DNA of 64,000 bases, taken from assembly GCA_903851035.1 (NCBI GenBank), contig CAINND010000115.1:21160-85159 (forward strand). Direction: 5' to 3'. A program made the position numbers and the translations under genes. Positions 8,342 to 16,777 of the stretch are shown here, in pieces. Source of the DNA: an uncultured Acidobacteriota bacterium (lineage in GTDB: Bacteria > Acidobacteriota > Terriglobia > Terriglobales > Acidobacteriaceae). Below the pieces are notes generated by a model, which saw only the letters and a program-made list of their open reading frames with translations, did no database searches and was not told the DNA's origin. How positions within the stretch are numbered: position 1 is the stretch's first letter; every line of letters starts with the position of its first letter.

Positions 8342-9250
8342 ATGAGAATGAGAAAACTGACCGCCGTAGTCCTGCTGACCCTGATGGTGTTGGCGCCCGT
8401 GACCCCCGCATTCGCCGTCAGCAAGGAGATTATCCAACTGCAGACGCAGGTGCAGGACCTGGCCGACCGCATGCTGAAAATGCAGCAGAGCTTTGACGAG
8501 CGCATGGGCGTGATGCGCAACTTGGTGGAGCAGAGCACGGACAACGTGAACAAGCTGGCCGACGGCGTGCAAAACATGCAGCGCACGCTGCAACAACAGA
8601 ACACGGACACGCAGGCGAAGATTGACCAGGTGAGCGGGCAGATCCAGACGCTGAACGATTCGATTGACGAGCTGAAGGCGCGGCTGACCAAGACGAGCAA
8701 GCAGTTGGAAGACATCCAGGCACAGCAGCAGAACCTGCAACAGCAGCAGGCCCAGCCGGTAGCGCCGGGAACGGTTGCACCTGGACAGGTAATGCCGGGA
8801 GCGGCGCCGCAGGCGATGGTGCAGGCTCCGCCGGCCGACTCGCTGTATAACAACGCGCTGCGCGATTACAACGCCGCACGCTACGACCTGGCGCTGCAAC
8901 AGTTCCAGGATTACCTGCGCTACTACCCCACCACGGACCTGGCGGGCAACGCGCAGTTCTACATTGCGGACATGGAATACCGCGCGGGCAGCTTTGAGGC
9001 CGCAGTGGCGGACTTCGACAAGGTGCTGGAGCAGTTCCCCGGCGGCAACAAGGCAGCAGCATCGCAGCTGAAGAAGGGCTACTCGCTGCTGGAACTGGGC
9101 CGCAAGGACGCCGGAGTGCGCGAACTGAACTCGCTGATTAACCGCTATCCCCGCTCGATTGAGGCCACCCAGGCCCGCGAGCGGCTGCGCAAACTGGGCG
9201 CCGCCACTGCGACAGGCGCCCACAGCAGTACCCATCGCACCCCGCGCTAA
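8342..9250 (+). CDS. cpoB: CpoB/YbgF, periplasmic TPR coordinator of the Tol system
   Basis: Periplasmic protein linked to Tol-Pal and peptidoglycan synthesis. It has 302 aa with a signal peptide ending at TPAFA-VSK (residue ~23). A long coiled coil follows (about 25-135: QLQTQVQDLADRMLKMQ and similar), then a Gln/Pro linker and C-terminal TPR repeats (about 175-290: LYNNALRDYNAARYDLALQQ, NAQFYIADMEYRAGSFEAAV). ATG 8342 follows GGAGAG; an in-frame extension upstream is not supported. In most genomes it ends the tol operon. Here a strong terminator lies between pal and this gene, so it probably has its own promoter. Confidence 0.88.
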   Translation: MRMRKLTAVVLLTLMVLAPVTPAFAVSKEIIQLQTQVQDLADRMLKMQQSFDERMGVMRNLVEQSTDNVNKLADGVQNMQRTLQQQNTDTQAKIDQVSGQIQTLNDSIDELKARLTKTSKQLEDIQAQQQNLQQQQAQPVAPGTVAPGQVMPGAAPQAMVQAPPADSLYNNALRDYNAARYDLALQQFQDYLRYYPTTDLAGNAQFYIADMEYRAGSFEAAVADFDKVLEQFPGGNKAAASQLKKGYSLLELGRKDAGVRELNSLINRYPRSIEATQARERLRKLGAATATGAHSSTHRTPR

Positions 9251-9304
9251 CGCACACAGCTCAATGGAATAAACCAGCTGCTTTTGAGTTATCCTTCATG
9301 AGCC

Positions 9305-9856
9305 GTGGCTGAACCAACGACGGACACAGGAACCTTCGAAGAGCTGACACTGCCGCTGCTGGCGCGCCTGTACAACCTTGCGCGCTGGCTGACCCAGGAC
9401 GCCGTTGAAGCGGAGGAACTGGTGCAGGAAAGCTGCATGAAGGCTCTGCGCGGCTTTGGCAGTTATCGCCAGGGAACAAACTTCAGCGCGTGGATATACC
9501 GGATTATGCGCAACACCTTTCTTACCTCGCGGGCCGGATTGAAACACACGACCATCTCACTGGATGACGAGGAGAGCGATGTGCCCGAGCCCGCCACGGT
9601 TGGAACTCCCGAGACGGCCTTGCTGGCGAGCTTCGATCAGCAGGCGATCCAGGGCGCGCTGGAAGAACTTCCGCTGCACTTTCGCGAGATCATCCTGCTT
9701 TGCGATGTGGAGGAGATGAGCTACCAGGCGATCTCCGATGCGCTGGGAATTCCCATTGGCACCGTCATGTCACGACTCTCCCGCGCCCGGCGCGCCATGC
9801 GCGCGCAGTTGGCGGGTATGCCAAATAGTCCACGGCCCAGGAGCGCCTCACGATGA
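9305..9856 (+). CDS. RNA polymerase sigma-70 factor, ECF type
   Basis: Alternative sigma factor of 183 aa. Region 2 covers about residues 12-80 (LYNLARWLTQDAVEAEELVQ, YRIMRNTFLTSR) and region 4 about 115-165 (ALEELPLHFREIILLCDVEE, ISDALGIPIGTVMSRLSRAR), the helix-turn-helix that reads the -35 box. The start is GTG 9305; the nearby ATG 9298 meets a stop after four codons. Its stop overlaps the ATG of the next gene (ATGA), coupling it to its anti-sigma factor. The signal sensed is not evident. Confidence 0.93.
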   Translation: MAEPTTDTGTFEELTLPLLARLYNLARWLTQDAVEAEELVQESCMKALRGFGSYRQGTNFSAWIYRIMRNTFLTSRAGLKHTTISLDDEESDVPEPATVGTPETALLASFDQQAIQGALEELPLHFREIILLCDVEEMSYQAISDALGIPIGTVMSRLSRARRAMRAQLAGMPNSPRPRSASR

Positions 9857-10605
9857 ACTGCGATTGGATTCGCCAGCGCATGGATGCCTACGTGGACAAC
9901 GAGCTGCCCGAGGCCGAAGCCGCGGAGTTCGAAGCGCACATGCGCAGTTGTGCCGCGTGTGCCAACGCCGCGCTGGAGCAGACGCGGCTGAAGCTGGCTA
10001 CTCGTACGGCCGGCCAGAGGTTTACTCCACCGGCGGAGTTCCTGCAACGCATGGAGCAGAACCTGCGCCCGCAGAGCGCAAAGCCAAGCTGGCGCTTGCT
10101 GCGCTGGCCGGTCGCGCTGCCGGTTGCGATGGCCGCTGCCCTGCTGCTGGCTGTGCTGCTGATTGCCAACTTCCAGCATCGCCGCGCCGCTTATGCCGAA
10201 TTGGCCGACCTGCATGTAACCACGCTGGCGAGCGCCAATCCGGTGGATGTGATCAGCGAGGACCGGCACACGGTGAAGCCATGGTTCGCCGGACGCATTC
10301 CTTTTACCTTCGACCTACCGGAGCTGAAGGACACGGGATTTGAGCTGAGCGGCGGACGCGTCGTCTATTTGCAGCACAGCCCCGGAGCGCAGTTGCTCTA
10401 CACGTTGCGCAAGCACCGGCTCTCGGTATTTATCTTTCAGGATGGACAGGCGTGGCCGGGGATGATGACTGGCGCGAGCTCCGAGCTCTCCTTCCACATG
10501 GAGAGCTGGTCGCATAGCGGGCTTCGCTATGTGATCGTCGGTGATGTCTCCGATGCCGACATCCACTCACTGGCCGAACTGCTGCGCAAGGTTGCGCGCC
10601 AGTAG
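9853..10605 (+). CDS. Anti-sigma factor with putative zinc finger (ZAS type), membrane-anchored
   Basis: Holds the upstream sigma factor inactive. Residues 1-45 carry the cytoplasmic zinc-binding anti-sigma domain with the HMRSCAAC motif (H-x3-C-x2-C, His near 29). A membrane segment lies at about 82-101 (ALPVAMAAALLLAVLLIANF), and the C-terminal ~145 residues are periplasmic and presumably sense the signal. That sensor part resembles no domain I can name. The 4-base overlap with the sigma gene, and the same pattern in other sigma/anti-sigma pairs, support the role. Confidence 0.88.
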   Translation: MNCDWIRQRMDAYVDNELPEAEAAEFEAHMRSCAACANAALEQTRLKLATRTAGQRFTPPAEFLQRMEQNLRPQSAKPSWRLLRWPVALPVAMAAALLLAVLLIANFQHRRAAYAELADLHVTTLASANPVDVISEDRHTVKPWFAGRIPFTFDLPELKDTGFELSGGRVVYLQHSPGAQLLYTLRKHRLSVFIFQDGQAWPGMMTGASSELSFHMESWSHSGLRYVIVGDVSDADIHSLAELLRKVARQ

Positions 10606-10606
10606 A

Positions 10607-11020
10607 TTATCGCGTGGTGGAAAGCGCCTTGAGATAGCGGATGACTGCCGCGCGCTCCTGTGCGCTGGCCAGGTGAAAGTCCATGTTGTTGTCAGGCACC
10701 ACGGAGTCGGTGTCGCTAAGCCAGCGCTCCAGATGCGAATCGTCCCAAGTGAAGCCCGCCGACTTCATTCCCGCCGAGTAGCCAAAGCCCTGCACGCTGC
10801 CCACCTTGCGTCCATAAACGCCGCCCAGCCGCGGCCCTTCCTTGTTGCGATCCAGCGCATGGCAGCCCGTGCAGCGCTTTTCAAACAACTGACGGCCAAC
10901 CTGCGTGTCATCGGCGGCGTTGCTCATCGCCGGAGCGAGCATCAGGATCAGTGCGATAGCCGCCAGCAACGAGTCGAGGGCAGGCTTTGTAGATTTATGA
11001 GGAATCACTATTTTCTCCAT
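10607..11020 (-). CDS. Class I c-type cytochrome, periplasmic
   Basis: Small electron carrier of 137 aa with an N-terminal export signal ending near SNAAD (residue ~35). It has one haem site CTGCH (C50-H54). The probable distal Met ligand lies in the VPDNNMDF segment near 113, and the family C-terminal helix ends ERAAVIRYLKAL. It is the third gene of a minus-strand operon, 8 bases after the haem-binding protein. The spacing suggests co-expression with the phosphoesterase, but no shared reaction is known. Confidence 0.9.
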   Translation of the reverse strand: MEKIVIPHKSTKPALDSLLAAIALILMLAPAMSNAADDTQVGRQLFEKRCTGCHALDRNKEGPRLGGVYGRKVGSVQGFGYSAGMKSAGFTWDDSHLERWLSDTDSVVPDNNMDFHLASAQERAAVIRYLKALSTTR

Positions 11021-11028
11021 GAGGTTGA

Positions 11029-11514
11029 TTACTTGCTGGACTGTGCTTTCAGGCGGCTGCGCTCAGCCCTGGCCCAGGCGCGGAGTTGCTCCTGCTCTTC
11101 TGCACTCAGCCTGGCTTCGGCGTGCATAAGCAGATATGGCTTGGGCGGCATCTTCGCCTGGCGCAATTGAGTGACAATGCGCGACAGCAGGTCGATGCGC
11201 TCGTCATTGCTGTACTGTTGCCAACGTGAGAGGTTCATGTGCTCGCGGCCTTCGTGAACATCGTGCTCCACCAGCCACGACACCGGAGCCACGCGGCTGT
11301 ACGCGGGCCACTGCGTGCGCTCGGAGTGGCAGTTACCGCAGCCACGTTCCAGCGTGGCGCGCAAAGGCACGGTCGCGGTACTGCCCTGCAATAGCTCGGC
11401 CTTGGCGTCCGCTCCGTTGCGCATCTCTCCCCATGGATGCACCAGTGAAAGCACGGCGATGGCCAGCATAAGGCCGGCCATCGCAATGCCAACACTGCGC
11501 GTAGAGATCGTCAT
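11029..11514 (-). CDS. Membrane-anchored haem-binding domain protein (Haem_bd type)
   Basis: 161 aa. An N-terminal membrane anchor lies at residues ~8-26. A single CGNCHS haem motif (C59-H63) is followed by the WPAYSRVAPVSWLVEHDVHEG segment in two parts (the aromatic/VAPVSW region is characteristic of Haem_bd proteins), and by PPKPYLLMH near 125. These proteins are usually encoded beside cytochromes or peroxidases. It is 9 bases after the phosphoesterase gene and 8 bases before the cytochrome gene. Confidence 0.85.
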   Translation of the reverse strand: MTISTRSVGIAMAGLMLAIAVLSLVHPWGEMRNGADAKAELLQGSTATVPLRATLERGCGNCHSERTQWPAYSRVAPVSWLVEHDVHEGREHMNLSRWQQYSNDERIDLLSRIVTQLRQAKMPPKPYLLMHAEARLSAEEQEQLRAWARAERSRLKAQSSK

Positions 11515-11523
11515 GCCTGTCCC

Positions 11524-12495
11524 TTACCGCACCACCGCTGACGCGACGGCCAGCGGAGAGTCCACTACCGCGAGATGATGCTTGCCGGCGACGAAGTTCA
11601 CATCTGTGATGCCGAGCACCTGCTGTAGTTTTTCCGCCGGAACCTTCATCGGCCCCGGCGAAGGAGCCGAACCCGGCGCCGGTTGCGGGAAGGCCGTGGA
11701 CATTGCGGTATGGAAGGTCACTTTGCCCTCCACCTTCTGCATCACCTGGTGAATGTGCCCGTTGAGCACGGTCACCGAGCCGAAGCCTTTCAGCAGAGCC
11801 ATCGCCTGCTCGCTGTCCGCGGTGGCCCAGCCCCATTCGGGATAGGCGGCCCACAGCGGTATGTGCGCGAATACGACAATCGGTGTGCTGCCGCGCAAAT
11901 CGCCCACATCGTTCTTCAGCCACGCCAGTTGCTCCGCGCCCAGCTTGCCGATGCCATCCACCTGCTGCACGTTGGAAAGTCCGACAAAGTGGACGCCCTT
12001 GTGGTTGAAGCTGTACCAGCCGTTGCCGGCCGTACCCTTGCCATAGCGCTGCAAGTACATTTTGCCGTCGTCGGCCGCCGTGTCATGCTCACCAGGAACG
12101 AAGTACATCTGCCGGTTGGCGCCCTTCAGCACCTGGTCCATGGTGTCGAACTCCGCTTCCTTCGCGTTGTGCGAGAGGTCGCCGGTGTGGATGACGAAGT
12201 CCGGCTGCGTGGCGGCGGCGCGAATGCGGTCCACCGCCTTCTGCAGGGTCCCGGTTACGTCAGGGTTCGCGGCCTTGGCAAAGCCGATGTGGCTGTCACT
12301 GATCTGAACGAAGCTGAAATCCTCCGCATGTTGCTTGGGAGGCGTGGCGCCATAAAGGTAGGAGACGGGTACGCCGCCGGCAAAGCTCCAGACCAGCCCC
12401 GTACCGGCCCAGGCCATGCAGTGCAGAAAGCCGCGGCGGTCAATTCCGTCGGCACTCGGTTGCGGGTGTTCATCCTCGGAGGGGTTTCGGCTCAT
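11524..12495 (-). CDS. Tat-exported calcineurin-like metallophosphoesterase
   Basis: 323 aa. The N-terminus has a Tat-like signal, DRRGFLHCMAWAG, before a hydrophobic run. The metallophosphatase motifs are in order: D-x-H in QISDSHIGF (near 67), GDLSHN (near 105), the variant GEHDT in place of GNHD/E (near 135), a His in FAHIPLW (near 210) and GHIHQ (near 245). It would hydrolyse a phosphoester in the periplasm with a bimetal centre; the substrate is unknown. First gene of a three-gene operon with two haem proteins. Asn to Glu in the GNHD motif is a visible deviation also seen in some family members. Confidence 0.88.
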   Translation of the reverse strand: MSRNPSEDEHPQPSADGIDRRGFLHCMAWAGTGLVWSFAGGVPVSYLYGATPPKQHAEDFSFVQISDSHIGFAKAANPDVTGTLQKAVDRIRAAATQPDFVIHTGDLSHNAKEAEFDTMDQVLKGANRQMYFVPGEHDTAADDGKMYLQRYGKGTAGNGWYSFNHKGVHFVGLSNVQQVDGIGKLGAEQLAWLKNDVGDLRGSTPIVVFAHIPLWAAYPEWGWATADSEQAMALLKGFGSVTVLNGHIHQVMQKVEGKVTFHTAMSTAFPQPAPGSAPSPGPMKVPAEKLQQVLGITDVNFVAGKHHLAVVDSPLAVASAVVR

Positions 12496-12644
12496 AGCGA
12501 CTTCTCCTCACACGACGCAGCAGCGTCTGTTGAGAAGAACCGCCGCGGGCTGGATTTATTCCATGTAATCGCGCCCGAGATACTTTTTATGATTTGTAAC
12601 GGGACACAACAGCCAGTTTCTTTCGCACAGCCATAGCCGTCAGT

Positions 12645-12673
12645 TTGCCTGGCTGGCTATGCAGTTCTATAAT
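12645..12673 (+). promoter_or_regulatory. Promoter of tRNA-Gly
   Basis: TTGCCT (12645-12650), a 17-base spacer and a perfect TATAAT (12668-12673) end 11 bases before the mature tRNA, leaving a leader of about 5 bases. Confidence 0.7.
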
Positions 12674-12684
12674 CTGACTCACGA

Positions 12685-12759
<75 letters not shown>

Positions 12760-12886
12760 GTTCGACTCCTGCAAATCCCTTTGCACATTTATCAACTGCC
12801 ATGATCCCGAGATTCAGCCTGGGTATGGCAGCCAATGACTAATGTCTTCAGGCAACAGGCGCGCGCTGCGTGGCAGCGGACAGTGC

Positions 12887-13297
12887 TTAAAAAATCTTCT
12901 TCTTTCCGTAAGTCTTCTTGGCGCCAAAAGTCTTCTTGGCTCCGAAAGTCTCCTTGGGGCCGAAGTTCTTCTTAGCCCCGTAGGACTTCTTGCCGGTGAA
13001 GAGAGCCTTCACGCCAAAACTCTCCTTGGAGACGGAGGCATCCTGCACGCCGAAGGTATTCTGCGAGCCAAAGGAAGCGCCCGCCTCATACGGCTTCTTC
13101 GCACCGAAAGGCTTTTTGGCTCCGAAGGACTTTTTGGCGCCAAAGGATTTCTTGGCTTCGTAAGTGCTCTCTGCCCCGAAGCTCTTCTCTGCTCCGAAAG
13201 ATTTCTTGGCTCCAAAGGAAGGTTTCGCACCAAAGGGTTTCTTGGCACCGAAGCTGGGCTTCGCTCCGAAGGACTTTTTGGCGCCGAAGGGCTTCTT
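12887..13297 (-). repeat. Tandem hexapeptide-coding repeat in the helicase C-terminus
   Basis: About 20 imperfect units of 18 bases encode the Phe-Gly-Ala-Lys type hexapeptide. Synonymous differences between units show that the repeat is old or under protein-level selection. Confidence 0.85.
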
Positions 13298-14656
13298 GCC
13301 GGGCCAGGGACTCTTGGCAGCCTTGGAGGGCCGCTTGTAGGTTGACGGATCTTCGAGGACTTCCGGCGCGGGCAGGCGCTCACGGCGAATGCGCACGAGT
13401 ACGGCGGCGATCTGCTCGGCGTTGGCCTGCTCCAATAGCGTGCGTCCAGCTGCCAAATCTTCTTCCGCCGGGCTGTCGGTCATGGCGATGATCTCTCGCA
13501 CAAGGTTTTCCTCGTCGCGCGAGTGAATCGAATCGGCAGAGGGCGCGGGCGACCAGACGGCTGTGATTTTACCGGCACCCAACAGACGCTCAGCGGTACC
13601 GCGATGCTGTACGGGGACGATCATCACGGAGAGTCCCTTGTGTCCGGCGCGACCGGTGCGGCCGCTGCGATGCAAAAGCATCTGCTTGTTCTGCGGCAGG
13701 TCGGCGTGGATGACCAGTCCGAGGTCGGGCATGTCGAGGCCTCGGGCGGCCACGTCGGTGGCCACGCAGACACGGGCGCGGCCATCGCGCAGGGCCTGGA
13801 GGGCGGTGGTGCGCTCAAACTGAGAAAGCTCACCGGAGAGGGCGACGGCGGAGAAGCCACGCTCCTGCAAACTGGCATGCAGGCGGCGCACGGCTTCGCG
13901 GGTGGAGCAGAAGACGATAGCGCCTTGCGCATCAAAGAAGCGCAGGGTGTTGACCACGGCATGCTCCATCTCCCGCGGGCCGGTGAGGAAGGCGCGGTAT
14001 TCGATGTCGGCGTGCGGAGCGTTTTCGGCCGAAAGGGCCAGGCGCAGCGCGTCTCGCTGATACTGGCGGGCGAGGCCGAGGATGGCCTTGGGCAGGGTGG
14101 CGGAAAACATAAGGGTGCGGCGTTCGGGCGGCGTGGCGTTCAGCAGCAGTTCAAGCTCCTCGCGGAAGCCGAAGTCGAGCATCTCGTCAGCCTCGTCAAG
14201 GACGACGACGCGAATGTCATCCAGTTTGAGGTAGCCGCGATTGAGGTGGTCGGCAAGGCGGCCGGGGGTTCCGACGACGATGTGCGCACCGGTCTCCAGG
14301 GCACGCTGCTCGCGGCGGGCATCCATGCCGCCAACGCAGCAGATGACGCGCGCGCCGGCCGAGGCAAAGAGCCAGGTCAGCTCGGTCTGCACCTGCAAGG
14401 CAAGCTCGCGAGTGGGGCTGACGATCAAGGCCAGCGGCTTTTTGGCGCGCTCCAGGCGCGAGGCGCCTGCCAGAAGAGTCTCGCTCATGGCCAGGCCGTA
14501 GGCCACGGTTTTGCCGGAGCCGGTCTGCGCACTGACCAGGAGATCGCGCTCGGCGGCCTCCGGCTGTAGGACGGCCTCCTGCACGGGAGTCGGTTCGGTG
14601 TAACCTCTGGCGGTAAGCGCTTGCAGCAGGCTGGGTTGTAGCTCAGGAAAAGGCAT
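12887..14656 (-). CDS. DEAD-box ATP-dependent RNA helicase with a hexapeptide-repeat tail
   Basis: 589 aa. The helicase core shows the Q motif (EPTPVQ, 21-26), Walker A AQTGSGKT (43-50), PTRELALQ (81-88), DEAD (154-157), SAT (185-187), the motif V segment ATDVAARGLD (299-308) and HRSGRTGRAG (329-338). Residues 430-452 are a basic linker. Residues 454-589 are about 20 copies of a six-residue unit close to K-K-S-F-G-A, very Lys-rich and lacking acidic residues for long runs, a probable RNA-binding disordered tail. ATG 14656 begins the conserved core; a TATACT box (minus strand, 14669-14664) lies only 7 bases before it, so the message may be leaderless. It remodels RNA, for example in ribosome assembly or cold adaptation; the exact target is unknown. 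Confidence 0.93.
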   Translation of the reverse strand: MPFPELQPSLLQALTARGYTEPTPVQEAVLQPEAAERDLLVSAQTGSGKTVAYGLAMSETLLAGASRLERAKKPLALIVSPTRELALQVQTELTWLFASAGARVICCVGGMDARREQRALETGAHIVVGTPGRLADHLNRGYLKLDDIRVVVLDEADEMLDFGFREELELLLNATPPERRTLMFSATLPKAILGLARQYQRDALRLALSAENAPHADIEYRAFLTGPREMEHAVVNTLRFFDAQGAIVFCSTREAVRRLHASLQERGFSAVALSGELSQFERTTALQALRDGRARVCVATDVAARGLDMPDLGLVIHADLPQNKQMLLHRSGRTGRAGHKGLSVMIVPVQHRGTAERLLGAGKITAVWSPAPSADSIHSRDEENLVREIIAMTDSPAEEDLAAGRTLLEQANAEQIAAVLVRIRRERLPAPEVLEDPSTYKRPSKAAKSPWPGKKPFGAKKSFGAKPSFGAKKPFGAKPSFGAKKSFGAEKSFGAESTYEAKKSFGAKKSFGAKKPFGAKKPYEAGASFGSQNTFGVQDASVSKESFGVKALFTGKKSYGAKKNFGPKETFGAKKTFGAKKTYGKKKIF

Positions 14657-14775
14657 ATCTACAAGTATAGACGCATTGCGGGCGCGGGGCTTGGTAGAGT
14701 GAGCCGAGGATGCATATAGGTGTTCCTCTGGCACACTAAAACAAAAATCAGCTTATGAGAGCTATCTCAAATTTG

Positions 14776-15681
14776 TCAGCTTTCCGCATAGCTTTTCAGG
14801 ATCAGTATCTTTGATTTTTCAAAATCATCTTTGTTTCGAATCGTAATCTCGAGGTCGCCAGTCCCCCAGTGACCTATATTGCTGACATCCCTAGTGAAAC
14901 CTGTCTCAAGATGAACTGTTTCTGGCTTCATTTTGAGATATAAAATTATTTTGTCTTTACGCATTTCTATGCAAACAAAGTTCTTGAGACGTTTGAATGC
15001 AATATACAAAGACAAACGCTTTTCCTGAACGTCATCACCAAGTGCTAACAAGTAGGCCCGTAATTCCTCAAATACGTCGCCAAGAGGGGGCTTCAACTCA
15101 GCAATTTCATCATTCCAAGTCTTGTCTGTAGATTGTTTATCACCATTCTTGTGAACTTTTATATCCGTATTCTTCGCACCTACTGCATTCACTAGCTCAA
15201 GGAGCAATAAGTCCTGGCCAAACTTTCGGTATCGGAGCAGTTCAATGTTCCTGTTTATTTGTAAAACAGCATGTTCATCGTACTTGGTAAAATCAGAGGC
15301 AATGCACAGCAATCGTGTGCCCGTCCAATTGATATCATCGGATTCTTTTTTCCCATATTTGTCGAAGACCAAGAACTTAAATTCGGCCTTATGATCGAGC
15401 AACCAGTCCAAATAGAACAATCCCTGATTGATTACATTCTCATTGACTGATCGCTTGTATTCGATAATGACGGGACAGGAATTCTCGTCGACACCAAGGG
15501 TATCGATGCGGCCGCCATGCGCTTTACCAGTCGGATATTCCGAAGCTAGGAAGCGAATACTAAGCATTGTCTCTATGTTCTGCTCGATCAGCTTTTGAAG
15601 CGACTTCTCCAGTTCAACCGATTTGCTTGGTATTTCAACAGCTCCGGTTGTCGCTGTTCGGAATAGCTTGAGATCACTCAT
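14776..15681 (-). CDS. PD-(D/E)XK nuclease-like protein with a DUF5655-like C-terminus, low GC
   Basis: 301 aa of likely foreign origin. The N-terminal half has a restriction-endonuclease-like core: GGRIDTLG (Asp60), then PVIIEYKR (Glu74, Lys76), then a Gln at ~86 in NQGLFYLDWL. This D...E-x-K...Q layout matches NucS/RecB-type nucleases. The C-terminal ~100 residues (IAFKRLKNFVCIEMRKDKI, LETGFTRDVSNIGHWGTGD) resemble the DUF5655 domain. Lines I counted by hand have 30-48% GC, against about 60% around it. No methylase or other defence partner is adjacent. It could be a solitary defence or repair nuclease; the target is not known. ATG 15681 is the only sensible start. Confidence 0.72.
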   Translation of the reverse strand: MSDLKLFRTATTGAVEIPSKSVELEKSLQKLIEQNIETMLSIRFLASEYPTGKAHGGRIDTLGVDENSCPVIIEYKRSVNENVINQGLFYLDWLLDHKAEFKFLVFDKYGKKESDDINWTGTRLLCIASDFTKYDEHAVLQINRNIELLRYRKFGQDLLLLELVNAVGAKNTDIKVHKNGDKQSTDKTWNDEIAELKPPLGDVFEELRAYLLALGDDVQEKRLSLYIAFKRLKNFVCIEMRKDKIILYLKMKPETVHLETGFTRDVSNIGHWGTGDLEITIRNKDDFEKSKILILKSYAES

Positions 15682-15939
15682 TGAGTAATTTCCTTAACGC
15701 GAATTGCCTCATTTGCTTGCTTGATTTTGGCAGTATACAACTGTTGGCTTCTCGAAACGTGGCCATTGTACTTTTGTGAACAAACCCAGCCGCGTACCCG
15801 CCTTCACGCCGAGCGCTCCGGCGCGGAAGTTCGAGGCAAGAGCACGCCTGACAAATTGCCTGCCACTCGGTCATACAGCAACCAACCGGCCGGTGGAGTA
15901 CAATCCTGCTGACCTGCCTGTGCAGGCCGGAGGAGCACC
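15682..15939. other. Spacer holding the edge of the low-GC segment and the slipin leader
   Basis: The left ~70 bases share the AT-rich composition of the nuclease gene and probably hold its promoter. The rest is of normal composition. No convincing gene is visible. Confidence 0.5.
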
Positions 15940-16695
15940 ATGTTACCCATCGTCCCGATTGCGGTCGTCATCGTTGTGTTCTACATTCTCAGTTCCATCA
16001 AGATTCTCAGCGAGTACGAGCGCGGCGTCATCTTCCGGCTGGGAAGACTGCTGCCCGGCGGCAAGGGTCCGGGAATCATCCTGGTCTTTCAGCCCTTTGA
16101 CCGCATGGTGCGCGTGGACCTGCGCCAGGTAGCCTTCGACGTGCCGCCGCAGGACGTGATCACCCGTGACAACGTGACGCTGAAGGTGAATGCCGTCGTG
16201 TTTTTGCGCGTGATCGATCCGAACAAGGCCGTCAACGAGGTGACCAACTACCAGTACCAGACTCAGCAATTCGCGCTGACCACTCTGCGCAGCGTACTGG
16301 GCGAGGTGGAGTTGGACGAGCTGCTGGCGCACCGCGACAACATCAACCTGCGGCTGCAGACGATCCTCGACAAGCACACGGCTCCCTGGGGCGTGAAGGT
16401 AGTAAACGTGGAAGTGAAGCAGGTGGACCTGGCCGAGAGCATGATGCGCGCCATGGCCAAGCAGGCCGAGGCGGAGCGCGAAAAGCGCTCGAAGATCATC
16501 CACGCCGAGGGCGAATTTGCCGCCGCGCAGCGCCTGGTGGACGCCGCTCACCTGCTGCAGACCGAGCCCGCCTCCATCCAACTGCGCTATTTGCAGACGC
16601 TGACCGAGATTGGCGTGGAAAAGAACACCACGGTGGTCTTCCCCATTCCGATCGACCTGCTGTCAGGTATCCAGAAGCTAACGGGTCAGAAGTAA
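15940..16695 (+). CDS. Slipin (SPFH/band 7, stomatin-like membrane protein)
   Basis: 251 aa. An N-terminal membrane hairpin (residues 2-20, [17 protein letters not shown]) precedes the SPFH domain: [31 protein letters not shown] and [22 protein letters not shown] helical C-terminus ([20 protein letters not shown]) follows. GGAGGA stands 7 bases before ATG 15940. Slipins form oligomeric scaffolds in the membrane and often pair with an NfeD protease-like protein; none is seen next to it here. Confidence 0.92.
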   Translation: MLPIVPIAVVIVVFYILSSIKILSEYERGVIFRLGRLLPGGKGPGIILVFQPFDRMVRVDLRQVAFDVPPQDVITRDNVTLKVNAVVFLRVIDPNKAVNEVTNYQYQTQQFALTTLRSVLGEVELDELLAHRDNINLRLQTILDKHTAPWGVKVVNVEVKQVDLAESMMRAMAKQAEAEREKRSKIIHAEGEFAAAQRLVDAAHLLQTEPASIQLRYLQTLTEIGVEKNTTVVFPIPIDLLSGIQKLTGQK

Positions 16696-16702
16696 ATTCC
16701 CT

Positions 16703-16737
16703 CTCCGTCCCCGGCGACGAGAAGGCCGGGGACGGAG
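16703..16737. other. Perfect 13 bp hairpin between slipin and SPOR genes
   Basis: Arms 16703-16715 and 16725-16737 pair perfectly around a 9-base loop. No T-run follows, so it is either a Rho-independent-like end of the slipin message without U-tract or an mRNA structure. It lies 4 bases before ATG 16742 and would cover that start. Confidence 0.6.
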
Positions 16738-16777
16738 CATAATGGCCTTTGGACGTTCGTCCGGGAGCAACAAGGCC

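Noticed and set aside
15674..15874. Short minus-strand frame before the nuclease gene
   Set aside because: No recognisable motif and no ribosome site; likely leader sequence.
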